Source of the DNA: Camellia lanceoleosa
Taxonomy: Eukaryota > Streptophyta > Magnoliopsida > Ericales > Theaceae
Direction of reading: 5' to 3'
Assembly (NCBI GenBank): GCA_025200525.1
Contig: CM045767.1
Location: forward strand, 121,632,346-121,696,345
Length of the DNA stretch: 64,000 bases
Part shown: in pieces, positions 35,901 through 47,408 of the stretch
Numbering within the stretch: the first letter of the stretch is position 1
Layout of the letters: each line of letters opens with the position of its first letter
Made by a program: the position numbers and the translations under genes
The notes under the pieces: model-generated
What the model was told of the DNA's origin: nothing
Database searches by the model: none
What the model saw: only the letters and a program-made list of their open reading frames with translations

Positions 35901-36159
35901 CTAAAAATAAAATTATTTAATTTAGAGATTTATTTATAAAATGTAAAAAATAAATAAATAATTGAGTTTATAAACTTGAAAAAAAAAATATATATATATA
36001 TATAATAATAAAATAAAATAAAAAACTAAAACTTAAAAAAATTGATACCGTGACATTGAAAGGAGATAACCATATTGGACATACAATTTGTGAACTATTT
36101 ATCTTTGCTGGATACTTGTGAGATTTTGAGCCTATCATTCTTTTCAGAGGGTTATTTTA

Positions 36160-37421
36160 TGTTGGACATGGTTGAAAAATTCTGGGTAAAAATAGAATTT
36201 TTTCTTAAACTTGGTCTATTATTTAGGTAGAACCCGTGCGTCTAATTTGGCGGGTCTAAGTGGTAACGCGTTCTATGCCGCGTTGTGATTCACTTGGTAT
36301 ATTTGGTTACTCAAAACCATTATCGAGTGAATGGGAAATTGAAACCAAAGCGAGCTTCATGGAAATGAAATTTTTGTGGAAATTCCTTAAGGTTGGAAAA
36401 TAGCTTGTTCCACATTGATTTTGTGGAAAGTTTTGAGTGGGTTTATAAAGCATGGGATTAGACCTTGGGGTGTGCCTCAAGGGGTACCTAAATTTTATAG
36501 AGAGGGAGGTTATGGATTAGACCCATTGGACCCAAAAATCACCACACGCACGCCACCACCGTTCGTCCGGTCGGGCGGGCTGAGCCTAGGTGTGTGGTGT
36601 GTGGTTGGGCTTGTTCGGCCCAATACTAATCTTTTTTAGCCAAAAACATTTGAATTTAATTTATCTTTTGGTAAAATAAAATCAGACCGTTTTAAATTCA
36701 AATCTGTCCGAACCTTCTATACAGATTTTTCCAAAATCTGTTTGTTTGTTTCAAGGGAAAACCCATACCTGTTTGAATTTAAATTCAAACAGATTTAAAT
36801 CTATGCAAATTAAACCGAATCTGTTCGGTTATCTGTTAAAACAATGTTGCACCTGTTCAAACAAGTTTGGTACCTGTTTAATTCAAATTGAATAGCCACC
36901 ATTACATCTATAAATAGGTAGCCCTCATTTGATGAATTCATTCACTAATTTCGTCCTTAATAATTCTGCAAACATTCTCTTCATATTGCTGCATTTAATT
37001 TTTTTTTAGAGAATATAAACACTTAGTGTGTTAGTTGAACAAATAAATTGTAGTGCTGTATTTATTTGTTGATTGATCATTTCATCCTGGGAGATAGACG
37101 TCCATATTCTGAAAGCACCGTGGAGATGGCGAATCTGTCTTAAGGACATAGTGTCGAACACTGGACTTGATCAGATTATTATTCGAAGATATTAATCAAG
37201 TAAGTTATTTATTTTCTGCTTTGTTTTTATTTATTTAAATCAGATTTTAATTTTATTTTTGTAACAAAATAAAATCTATTTTTATTTATTTAATTCTTTT
37301 TCTACTTTGATTTTTGTAATCAAATATTCATTCTCCTTTCCTATATTTCTTTTATATTCTGTTTGTCGTTTAGTACCCAAACATAATTAATTAATTTAAA
37401 TACAGTGAAGATTGTCCAACA
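36160..37421 (+). repeat. C2 5' LTR (1262 bp)
   Basis: Ends GATTGTCCAACA. TATA box TATAAATAG at 36909-36917. Homologous to the C1 LTRs and to 46168-47408. It is followed by ATCTTAAGACAG, as in C1. Confidence 0.92.
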
Positions 37422-37763
37422 ATCTTAAGACAGAACTTATTTTGGTGTCTTCATTGTATTTAATTTTCTGTGTTTTCAAAGTAATATTCTGGTTGGAAAA
37501 AACAAATAGTATTTATAAACTATTTGACAGATAATAGTAATATACTGTCTATTTTCTTTGACAGCTAGTAATAATATACTAGTGTCATTAACAATTGCAA
37601 ATTTTTTTTTTTTTGTGTTACAGAAAATTATAGTGGTATTTTATTTTTCTAGTTTTAGTAACAAGGAAAATAAAATTATTTCGTGTTCAAATTTATTTTC
37701 TGGTTTTAGTAACTAGAAAATTAATTTGTGGTTTGTTTTTTCTGATTTTTGTAATCAGATATT

Positions 37764-39193
37764 ATGGCTACTGCAACTGAAACTGCAACTAGTAGTGGTA
37801 CTCTAATTGTTACACCAACACCGGTCCCTATCCAGAACCATGTTCAAGTACCGATAAATCATGGAGAAAAATCGAAAAAATTTAACGGTACTGAGTTTAA
37901 GAGATGGCAGTAGAAGATGCTGTTCTATCTTACAACTCTTAATTTGGCCCGGTTTCTCCATGAAGACGCTCCAGCACTTAAAGAGGGTGAAAGTGATCGG
38001 CAAGTTGTTGCCGCTGTCGATGCTTGGAAACATTCAGATTTCCTGTACAGAAACTACATCCTCAATGGCCTTGACAACATGCTGAATAATGTTTACAGTC
38101 CTCTGAAAACAGGAAAAGAATTATGAGATTCTTTGGAGAAGAAATACAAGACAGAAGATGCCGGCACGAAGAAATTTGTTGTCGGTAAATATTTGGACTT
38201 TGTTATGGTAGACTCCCAAATGGTAATTTTTCAAGTTCAAAGTTTTCAATTAATTTTACATGATATTCATTCTGAGAGTATGTCTCTGAGCGAGTCTCTC
38301 CAAGTCGCTGCTTTAGTAGAAAAGTTACCACCGGCTTAGAAAGATTTCAAAAATTATTTAAAACATAAATGTAAAGAGATGACCATGGATGAACTTATTG
38401 TAAGACTGAGAATTGAGGAAGATAACCGTAAGGCTGAAAAGAGGAATGGGAAAAATCCCATTGAGTCTAAGGCTAATGTGGTTGAACAAGTTCACAAACC
38501 ACATAATAAAAAGAGGAAGTTTACTGGAGATGGTCCTAAACAAGGCAACAACAATGGCAACATGAAATTTAAAGAAAAATGCTATAACTGTGGCAAGACT
38601 AGACATCGAGCTTCTGACTGCCACCGCCTTAAGAAGGGTTATGGAACTACAAGCAAGAATACCACCAATCAAGTCAATGTAACTAAACTAGATTACATCT
38701 CTGACGGAGTGAATGACATCAGCCTCACTGCTATGGTGTCTGAGGCTAATTTGGTTGGAAATCCCAAGGAATGGTGGGTTGACACTGGGGCAACTCGTCA
38801 TATTTGTGCGGACAAGAAGATGTTCACTACCTACAATGAGGCTGCAAATAGTGAACAACTTTTCATGGGAAATTCTTCTACTTCTACTGTGGCTGGATAA
38901 GGAAATGTAATCTTGAAGATGACATCAGGGAAGGAACTGACCCTCAACAACATACTATATGTACCTGACATCCGGAAGAATTTAGTTTTTGGTCCTTTAT
39001 TAAGTAAAAATGGTTTTAGGCTTGTTTTTTAGTCTGATAAATTTGTATTAACAAAGAGTGGTATGTATGTTGGTAAGGGATACATGAGTGATGATCTCTT
39101 TAAATTGAATGTAATGACTGTTGTACCGAAAGTTGTTATGAATAAGAATAACACATATTTTGCTTATATTCTTGAGTCAAATTTTTGGCATGG
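37764..39193 (+). pseudogene. C2 gag, protease and pre-integrase region (broken)
   Basis: ATG at 37764 opens MATATETATSSGTLIVTPTP and runs in one frame to the S1 insertion. Gag blocks: KMLFYLTTLNLARFLHEDAP, KFVVGKYLDFVMVDSQMV, EMTMDELIVRLRIEEDN, zinc knuckle CYNCGKTRHRASDC (GH changed to RH). The protease active site DTGA is intact ([18 protein letters not shown]). Stops are RWQ*KM, KEL*DS, PPA*KD (W to stop), VAG*GN (Q to stop) and LVF*SD (E to stop). The frame ends in SNFWHG, where S1 is inserted. Confidence 0.92.
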
Positions 39194-41966
39194 TGTAGAT
39201 GTCCCCGAACGCATCCCGGGCGAGGAGTGCGAGTCCCTCCCGTTCTGGTTCGCTATTGAGTCATTACAGTTCGAAGAACTCAATTGTTTGTCGCGGTTCT
39301 TAATCTTGAACCAAAGAGTCCAACTCTGGCAAATCGTTTTGAGAAAAAAAACAGATTTTTGAAAAGTAGTGCCAAACACGGACTGCTTTGCCAGATTATA
39401 GAGTCGCCACCTAAATGTTTATTTTTGGGAAATTTAGAAAACCCTGACTCGGTGCCAAAGGCCACGTGTCCGTCATCACCAAAGTTGTCTTGGCTCGGGA
39501 GCTTGGGTACGATCGGGGAAGGTCAGCTATGAGCACCCCCTTTCGCCCAGTCCGAAGACCAGCCTCTACTAACCGTGATATCTGTTTTTGAAAACATTAT
39601 ATGTTCTTATTCCAATTATTAGCCTAGAATTACTATGTTATACGCGCAGCAAACAAGTATAGACTAGATTACCTAATTTGGAAATAAACATTGCATATCC
39701 GTTTGTTTTGAAAATACTTTGGATTTGCTACTCGCAAGTAGGCTAAAACGCGAATTTCAACGAGTTTTCCAACTCAAGCAATCCAACCTCCACCCACAGG
39801 CATTCAAACAGTTTATCTCATATAAGCACTTAGCCGCATGGTAAGCATACTGTCATGTTAACATTCACACGCATGCGAGATGCTAAAGCGTAAATACTCA
39901 CATCGTACTCCGTGCCAAAACAATAAACCAGTTAGCAAACATGCGTGTCCTAGTTCATGTTAAGTGACTAATGCATCGCATACAACATGTAATTAGGATA
40001 GGCTCGGCTAACCCTAAAAATGGCATGTGAAATGCAATCATTTGATGCACGTATTCAAGTTGGAATTTAGAATACAATGTAGTTTGTATGATGTACCGAG
40101 CCCGGTGCATGTTTAGACAAATGCATGGATGTACGCATGCATTGCATAAGGTATATTAAAATAAACGTGCCCTAATCTACCATTATAAGCGGGTAAATAA
40201 AAGGGAAGAAAGAAATGGAGGTCGAAAGACATACACCCACTCACGCACACTTATTACAAATATGCCCTCGCTCGGAGGGACTGAAATAATAATACAGATT
40301 AATTAGCTACGCAAACTAATTAAAATATTACAGTCCAACTAAATTAATTAATCTAATTAAAGCAGTAAACCGCCTCGAGATGAGGGCCGGATGCAACGCA
40401 TGCTCGGGACTTGCTCGGAATTGCACTGCCATGCTTAGATTGCCTCTGTTTTCCCTGCTTTGCATCTCAGAAGACTGCCAAAGTCTCAAGAGTGCCTCCC
40501 AGGACACTGAGGGACACCATCGGCTGAGTAGGACTTCCACCGGCATCAGCATGAGGTCACCGGCACAAAATTCATCCATCGGCCATCAATAGACTGCCGG
40601 TCGGCACTAAATACTGCCGGCCGGCACTGAATGTCAGCAGAACCTGCAACTCACAGCAGCAGAGGGCAAAATCCTGCATGGCAATGTTATTCAAGCAATG
40701 TATGCACCAAACACACTCCTTATCATGTTTGTGACTCAAAGGGGCATGTGCCTCGATTCTCGGGCCATCAATCACGCATTCCCATGCATGATGGCCCAAA
40801 GGACCAAGTGTGCAATTTTCATTTCAAATGCATGCAATGCAAACAAACAAACCAAGGGGCTTCTACCTCCATCATGACTTGGTCAAGAGGTGGAGCATGC
40901 ATGCCAATGCAATGCAACCCTAAGCATGTTAACTAGGCATGTAACATGGCAATTCAAGCGAGGATGCTAGTATGCAAACACATATGCAAGGCAATTATAC
41001 AAACCTAACAATGGGGTGAACTTAAACATGACTTAGGCAATTCCAAATTAGCCCAAAATCAGTAGCCAAATTGCCCAAAAATGAAAGCTAATCACATATG
41101 CACACATGCATATGTTATGGTTCAAACTTCAAGTACTAACCAAGCAACATTCAAGCATACTTGAAAAGAGATATCATGGGCAATTAGCATGCAACACAAG
41201 CTCTAAAAATCATGTTAGAGTATGGTGCTAAACCAACCCAAATGAGACAACATTAGCATGCAAGTATGGCCCAAGTGCTCAAGGCTAGTCAAAGGGCATT
41301 GAACTACACTTGACAAGACTAAACATGGCAAGACTTAAGCAACTAAAAACAGATTTCTAGCATACAAAATCAAGCCCAAAGGACCACTTAGATGGCATCT
41401 ATATGGTTTAAATTAAAGGGCATGCACACATGCTCTCCCGAGGAACATACAACATGAGCTTTTGAAACATCAAAGAGGCATGCAATACAAACATATGAGC
41501 ATGTTTAAGGACTGAAATAACATGGCAAATGGTCTCAAACCATTGAAATGATGCAAACAAGGCATGCTACACATTCATGCTCAAGGCTAGCAAGCCTAAA
41601 ATGCAAAGAGGCTATACAATGCATGCTAAGATCAACCCAAACATTTATGGACAGACCTAAAGCATGGCAAAATAAGCATACAAGCTTCACAAATGTAAGC
41701 CTAAAACATGCTAGAAACAAAGGCACACAACCTAAGACATGTTAAGGGATCACAAGGCATTACATGGTAGGTATGCTAAACATGCAAGGTGTACCAAAAC
41801 CAACTTAAAATCATGTTATATCATGGTATAATAATCATGAAAAACAGTCATGGCATGCTCAACACACACTTGAACATAGGCTTCCTCAAGAGGCCAAAAC
41901 TTGTCCTTTTCAAGGACAATAAGGAGAGGGGGTGGCCCTCTCGTTCTTGGGACTTCAAGGCATCAT

Positions 41967-42004
41967 CTTCACCACTGAAATCCCTCAAGATTTCAGTGGT
42001 GAAG
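41967..42004. repeat. Perfect 16-bp hairpin in S1
   Basis: CTTCACCACTGAAATC, loop CCTCAA, GATTTCAGTGGTGAAG. The same hairpin with a 13-bp stem is at 50128-50159 in the T1 LTR. Confidence 0.9.
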
Positions 42005-42562
42005 AGACCCCAACACCAAAATCCCGGAGCTCTCACAAAATAGCACAAAATGAGGCCTTTTCAAGGCCTAAGGGTGGTCAAACCTCCCCAAAGCACAAAA
42101 CACTCTTAACCAACAATAAAGAGGACTAAAAAATAGAACTTTTTTTGTATTAAATTCTAAGCACAAAAACAGTTCTAATCTATGCAAAAATGGAGTGCAA
42201 AAATGGGGTAAAAAGGGGTAGTTTCTTACCCTTGAAGACCACCTTCACAAAGGTTGATGTTGTTGCTTCCTTGAGCTCAAATCCAACCAAAAACTTCAAG
42301 AACCAGCCTTTAGAACCTCAGTAACCGAAGGAAGGTGAAACACTAGGTGCTTGTGTGCAATAATATGGATTAAAACACCTAGTGTAGAAACAAGAGAGGA
42401 AAAGAGAGATAGGATAGATACAAAAGTTCTAACCTAGAACCAGAGCTTCTTCTCTGTCTTTTCTCTCTAAAAATGTCTAATTTTTCTAACCCTTGAGCCA
42501 AGACAAGAGAGCCTTCTCTTGTAGGCAACAAAACTTACAAGCTAAGCAAACCAAAGGCTCAT

Positions 42563-42586
42563 CCCTCCATACACGTGTATGGAGGG
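42563..42586. promoter_or_regulatory. 24-bp G-box palindrome in S1 U3
   Basis: A perfect palindrome centred on ACACGTGT: CCCTCCATAC then its mirror. It is identical to 50711-50734 in T1. CACGTG is the core site of plant bZIP and bHLH factors. The S1 TATA position (minus strand, about 42512) reads CTACAAGAG, a mutated box. Confidence 0.75.
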
Positions 42587-42970
42587 GAAACAAATGCTAT
42601 ACAGCTGCTTCAAAATATCTCAAAAAGCAACTGAACAGTAGTCGGCAGGGCAAAATTGTCATTTTGACAAAATTGACTGCCGACCGGCACAATCTAGTGC
42701 CGATGGCAACACCAACCAGCCGGTGGCCTCTAGCCACTGCCGGTGGTGTGTGGGGATGCCTCACAAGGCATTCCCTGCCCCTCCAACGCAAATCACAAGT
42801 GTTTGGTGCAAAACTAGACACAAAACGGTCAAGTTCGGAGGTCCTGAGGCAAGGCGCGTAGCCGAGAATTCCGGGAACTCCAAACGAACACGAACATGGA
42901 TAATCACCGAGTGTTCAAGCGGTGACGTCCAGGTCTTGAGGACGGTCAAAAATGGGGTGTCTACACATGG

Positions 42971-45558
42971 TAGATTAGGACATGCGAATTTTGATGCTTT
43001 GCGTAGATTAATTGGTTTAGATTATATACCAAAGTTTGAAATTAATCTTAATCATGAATGTGAAATTTGTGTAGAAGCAAAAATAATTAAGGCTCCATTT
43101 AAATCGGTTGAAAGGAAAACCGAACCTCTAGAATTAATTCATACAGATGTATGCGATCTTAAATTTGTTCAAACTAGAGGAGGCAAAAAGTATTTCATAA
43201 CTTTTATCGATGATTGCACAAGATATTGTTATGTTTATTTACTTAGGAGTAAATATGAAGCCTTAGAAATGTTTAAACTCTACAAAACAGAAATTGAAAA
43301 TCAACTTGGTAAAACCATTAAAATGGTTAGAAGTGATAAGGGTGGTGAATATGATGCACCATTAAATGAATTTTGTGCACAACATGGCATTATTCACCAA
43401 ACTACAGCACCTTATTCTCCACAGCAAAATGGAATTGCTGAAAGAAAGAATAGAACCCTAAAAGAAATAATGAATGCCATGTTACTAAGTTCAGGCTTAC
43501 CACAGAACTTGTAGGGGGAAGCAATGTTGTCTGCTAATTATGTTCTTAATAGAATACCCCACAAAAAAACCAACAGTACTCCTTATGAATTGTGGAAAGG
43601 TTGACCGCCTTCCTACAAATACTTAAAAGTGTGGGGGTGTTTGGTAAAAGTTGAAGTTCTTATTCCTAAAAAGACTAAGATTGGACCAAAAACAGTAGAT
43701 TGTGTGTTTATTGGTTATGCTCAGAATAGTAGTGCATATCAGTTTCTGACTTATAAATCAGAAATACCTGATATAAATGTGAACACTATTATAGAGTCAA
43801 GGAATGCTGTATTTTTTGAACATGTCTTTCCTTACAAGAAAGAACAGGAATTAAGTTCACAGAAAAGAACTTATGATTGTACACAAAGTCAAGAGACTAA
43901 TGACAATCAAACACAAGAGACTAATAATGGTCTCGACCAACAAGATTTAACTAATGATGAACCAAGACGACGTAAGAGAGCGAGAACATCAAAATCCTTT
44001 GGTCCAGATTTTCTAATATACCTGTTAGAAAATGATCCTCAAAGCTTTAAGGAAGCAATGACAGGTCCTGAAGCACTTTTGTAAAAAGAGGCTGTTAATA
44101 ATGAAATTGAATCCATTATGCAAAATCATACTTGGGAATTGGTGGATCTTCCACTTGGTTCCAAACCTCTTGGATATAAGTGGATATTTAAGAGAAAAAT
44201 GAAGGCAGATAGTTCAATAGACAAGTATAAAGCAAGAGTTGTAGTAAAAGGTTACAGACAAAAGGAAAGTCTAGACTATTTTGACACATATTCCCCTATG
44301 ACAAGAATAACATCCATTCGCATGCTTATTGCTATAGCAGCGTTATTTAATTTAGAGATACATCAAATGGATGTTAAGACAACTTTCTTAAATGGTGATC
44401 TAAATGAAGAGATCTATATGGAGCAACTCGAAGGGTTTGTAGTGTCGGGGCAAGAAAAGAAAGTTTGTTGGCTTGTAAAGTCGCTTTATGGATTAAAACA
44501 AGCACCTAAGCAATGACATGAAAAATTTGATCATGCAATGCTTACTAATGGGTTTAAGATAAACAAATGTGACAAGTGCGTCTATGTTAAAAATACTGAC
44601 CAAGGATATGTCATAGTTTGTCTTTATGTGGATGACATGCTTATCATTGGAAGCAGTCAAAACATGATCAAATCAACTAAGCAAATGCTTAATAAAAGAT
44701 TTGATATGAAAGATATGGGGGTCGCAGATGTTATTTTAGGAATGAAAATTACTAAAACATCTGACGGATATGCATCATCTCAATCACATTATATTGAGAA
44801 AATTCTTGGTAAATTTATCAAGGATGATATAAATGTAACAAGAACACCTGTAGACATTAGTCTTTATTTATCGAAAAATAAAGGTGATGCAGTGTCTCAG
44901 TTAAAATACTCCCAAATCATTAGAAGCCTAATGTACCTAATGAATTGTACTCGTCCTGACATAGCTTATGCAGTTAGTAAATTGAGTAGGTACACTAGTA
45001 ACCCCGGAGAAGACCATTGGAAGGCGATCATTTTGGGTTCTTAGATATCTAAGATTTACCCATGATCATAGTTTGAAATTTACTCGATATCCAGTAGTAC
45101 TCGAAGGTTATTGTGATGCAAATTGGATATCGAATACTAAAGATTCAAAATCCACTAGTGGATATGTCTTTACTCTAGGAGGCGCTGTTGTTTCTTGGAA
45201 ATCTACAAAACAAACATGCATTACGCGATCCACAATGGAATTCGAGTTCATTGCTTTAGACAAAGCAGGAGAAGAAGCAGAATGGCTTCGTCACTTCTTA
45301 GAAGACATTCTAATGTGGCCAAAACCTGTGCCAAATAGTCAATCTGCAATAGACAGGGCACAGAATCATATGTATAACGGTAAGTCACGACATATTCGTC
45401 GTCGACATAATATCGTAAGGCAATTGTTGTCAAATGGAATAATCTCAATAGATTATATAAAATCTAAAAAGAATATTGTGGATCCATTAACAAAAGGTTT
45501 GACAAAAGAGCTTATGTATAGTTCATCGAAGGGGATGAGATTAAAGCTTATTACATAA
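42971..45558 (+). pseudogene. C2 integrase, reverse transcriptase and RNase H (broken)
   Basis: It continues RLGHANFDALRRL after S1. Integrase keeps [31 protein letters not shown] and PYSPQQNGIAERKNRTLKE with D, D and E all present. RT has MDVKTTFLNGDL and [11 protein letters not shown]; RNase H has [20 protein letters not shown] and [14 protein letters not shown]. Stops are QNL*GE, WKG*PP, ALL*KE and PKQ*HE (W or R to stop). A one-base frameshift near 45034 (AIILGS*) is followed by the correct frame from [12 protein letters not shown] short deletion removes the GMHCD block that C1 has, with an RNase H aspartate. Ends LIT at TAA. Confidence 0.92.
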
Positions 45559-46167
45559 GAGTCATCATAATGGTAACCCTACTTATATGGCTGGAGATCC
45601 CAAGAACTAAGTTCAAAGGGACAACTAAGTTATGTGTGGTTTGCCAGAAATCACTAAGGGATTTTCCCTACCCATTTCTATGGTGAGAGTGATATCTGCA
45701 ACATATGTTATATGCAGGGGTATAAGGATAAGCTTTGCTTTTAATGATTACTTATATCTTGATTTAGGTATAAAATCAAGACGAGTATAAGGAGATACAC
45801 ACAATAAGAATCACCTATATGAGTGTTGAACTGGGGCTGGTTCTATGAGAAGGAAGAGGCTAAATTCTCTAAAAACACTTATGAAAACCAGGAGCGTTCA
45901 AGGCCAAAATGAACACAACAATAAGAACCACAATATGTTAGAAGATATTTTGTGTGAAATCTATTGTCTTGGCTTACACAAACGGCTAAACAATTCAAGG
46001 CATCGCGTCCATTGGTTAGTTAGTAAGTCCGATAGGTTATCACTAGGGAAGGTTCAAGGCCGAAAGCTACCTATCCTGATGCAAGATATTTTCAACTTAT
46101 ACTCTTTCGATAAAGTCTGCATATTGTTGCATTTCCGTTGTCATCAAATTCCATTCATGTGGAGGAT
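45559..46167 (+). other. C2 3' untranslated region and polypurine tract
   Basis: Homologous to 31213-31825. It ends TCATGTGGAGGAT before the LTR; one purine differs from C1 (GGGGG vs GGAGG). Confidence 0.75.
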
Positions 46168-47408
46168 TGTTGGAAATGGTTGAAAAAATTTGGGTAAAAA
46201 CAGAATTTTTTCCTAATGTTGGTTTATTATTTAGGGTGGACCTGTGCGTCTAATTTGGCGGGTCTAAGTGGTAACGTGTTCTATGCCGCATTGTGATTCA
46301 CGTGGTATATTTGTTTACTCAAAACCATTATCGAGTAAATGGGAAATTGAAGCCAAAGTGAGCTCCATGAAAATGGAGTTTTTGTGGAAATTCCTTAAGG
46401 TTGGAAAATGGCTTGTCTCACATTGGTTTGGTGGAAAGTTTTGAGTGGGTTTATAAGGCATGGGATTGGACCTTGGGGTGTGCTCCAAGGGGTACCCAAG
46501 TTTTGTAGAGAGGGAGGTTATGGGCAAAATGGGCTAGACCCATTGGACCCAAAAATCACCACATACGCGCACGCACGCCGCTGTGGCCGTCCGTTTGGCT
46601 AGGCTGGGCCTGGGCACGGGTGCGTGGTGTGTGGTTGGGCTCGTTCGGCCCAATACTAATCTTTTTGGGCCAAAAACATTTGAATTTAATTTATTTTTTG
46701 GTAAAATAAAATCAGACCGTTTTAAATTCAAATCTGTCCGAACCTTCTGTACAGATTTTTCCAAAATATGTCCGTTTGTTTCAAGGGAAAACCCATACCT
46801 ATTTGAATTTAAATTCAAACAGATTTAAATCTGTGCAAATTAAACCGAATCTGTTCGGTTATCTGTTGAAACAGTGTTGCACCTGTTCAAACAAGTTTGG
46901 TACTTGTTTAATTCAAATTGAATAGCCATAACTATATCTATAAATAGGCAGCCCTCATTTGATGAATTCATTCACTAATTTCGTCCTTAATAATTCTACA
47001 AACATTCTCTTCATATTGCTGCATTTAATTTTTTTTTTAGAGAATATAAACACTTAGTGTGTTCGTTGAACAAATAAATTGTAGTGTTGCATTTATTTGT
47101 TGATTGATCATTTCATCATGGGAGATAGACGTCCATATTCTGAAAGCACCGTGGAAAGGGCGAATCTGTCTTAAGGACACAGTGTCGAACACTGGACTTG
47201 ATCAGATTATTATTCGAAGATATTAATCAAGTAAGTTATTTATTTTTTGTTTTGTTTTTATTTATTTAAATCAGATTTTAATTTTGTTTCTGTAACAAAA
47301 TAAAATATGTTTTTATATATTTAATTCTTTTTCTAGTTTGATTTTTGTAATCAAACATTCATTCTCCTTTCCTATATTTCTTTTATATTCTGTTTGTCGT
47401 TTAGTACC
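46168..47408 (+). repeat. C2 3' LTR, truncated by T1
   Basis: Starts TGTTGGAAATGG. TATA box TATAAATAG at 46939-46947. It aligns with 36160-37421 up to GTTTAGTACC; the matching 5' copy continues CAAACATAATT. The last 5 bp, GTACC (47404-47408), should be the T1 target duplication. Confidence 0.92.

Larger units (their letters stand above)
32971..36159. other. AT-rich spacer between C1 and C2
   Basis: No gene is supported. It contains a (TA)n run near 33825-33845, a 13-bp inverted repeat CCTCCAATCATCA/TGATGATTGGAGG (34194-34206 and 34260-34272), degenerate repeat copies at 34380-35110 and an Athila-like LTR/PBS remnant. Confidence 0.6.
39194..42965 (-). mobile_element. S1: solo LTR of the T1-like Tat/Ogre family (3772 bp)
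   Basis: Flanked by CATGG at 39189-39193 and 42966-42970. Removing it restores the Copia reading frame (FWHG/RLGHANFD). The + strand starts TGTAGATGTCC and ends GGGGTGTCTACA. It aligns along its length with the T1 LTR at 47409-51131, so it holds no internal region and arose by recombination between two LTRs. It has the conserved hairpin (41967-42004), splice donor (42225-42229) and G-box palindrome (42563-42586). Its first ~130 bp differ from T1, marking a subfamily. Confidence 0.93.
36160..47408 (+). mobile_element. C2: Ty1/copia retrotransposon, interrupted twice
   Basis: Same family as C1. It starts TGTTGGACATGG at 36160 and the 5-bp flank TTTTA (36155-36159) should be its target duplication. 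Solo LTR S1 (39194-42965) splits the pre-integrase region and T1 breaks the 3' LTR at 47408, so about the last 40 bp of C2 should lie beyond the window. Coding parts contain many single-base stops. Confidence 0.93.

Noticed and set aside
39194..42965. S1 as a full element with its own coding region
   Set aside because: It aligns end to end with the T1 LTR and shows no internal genes; a solo LTR explains it.
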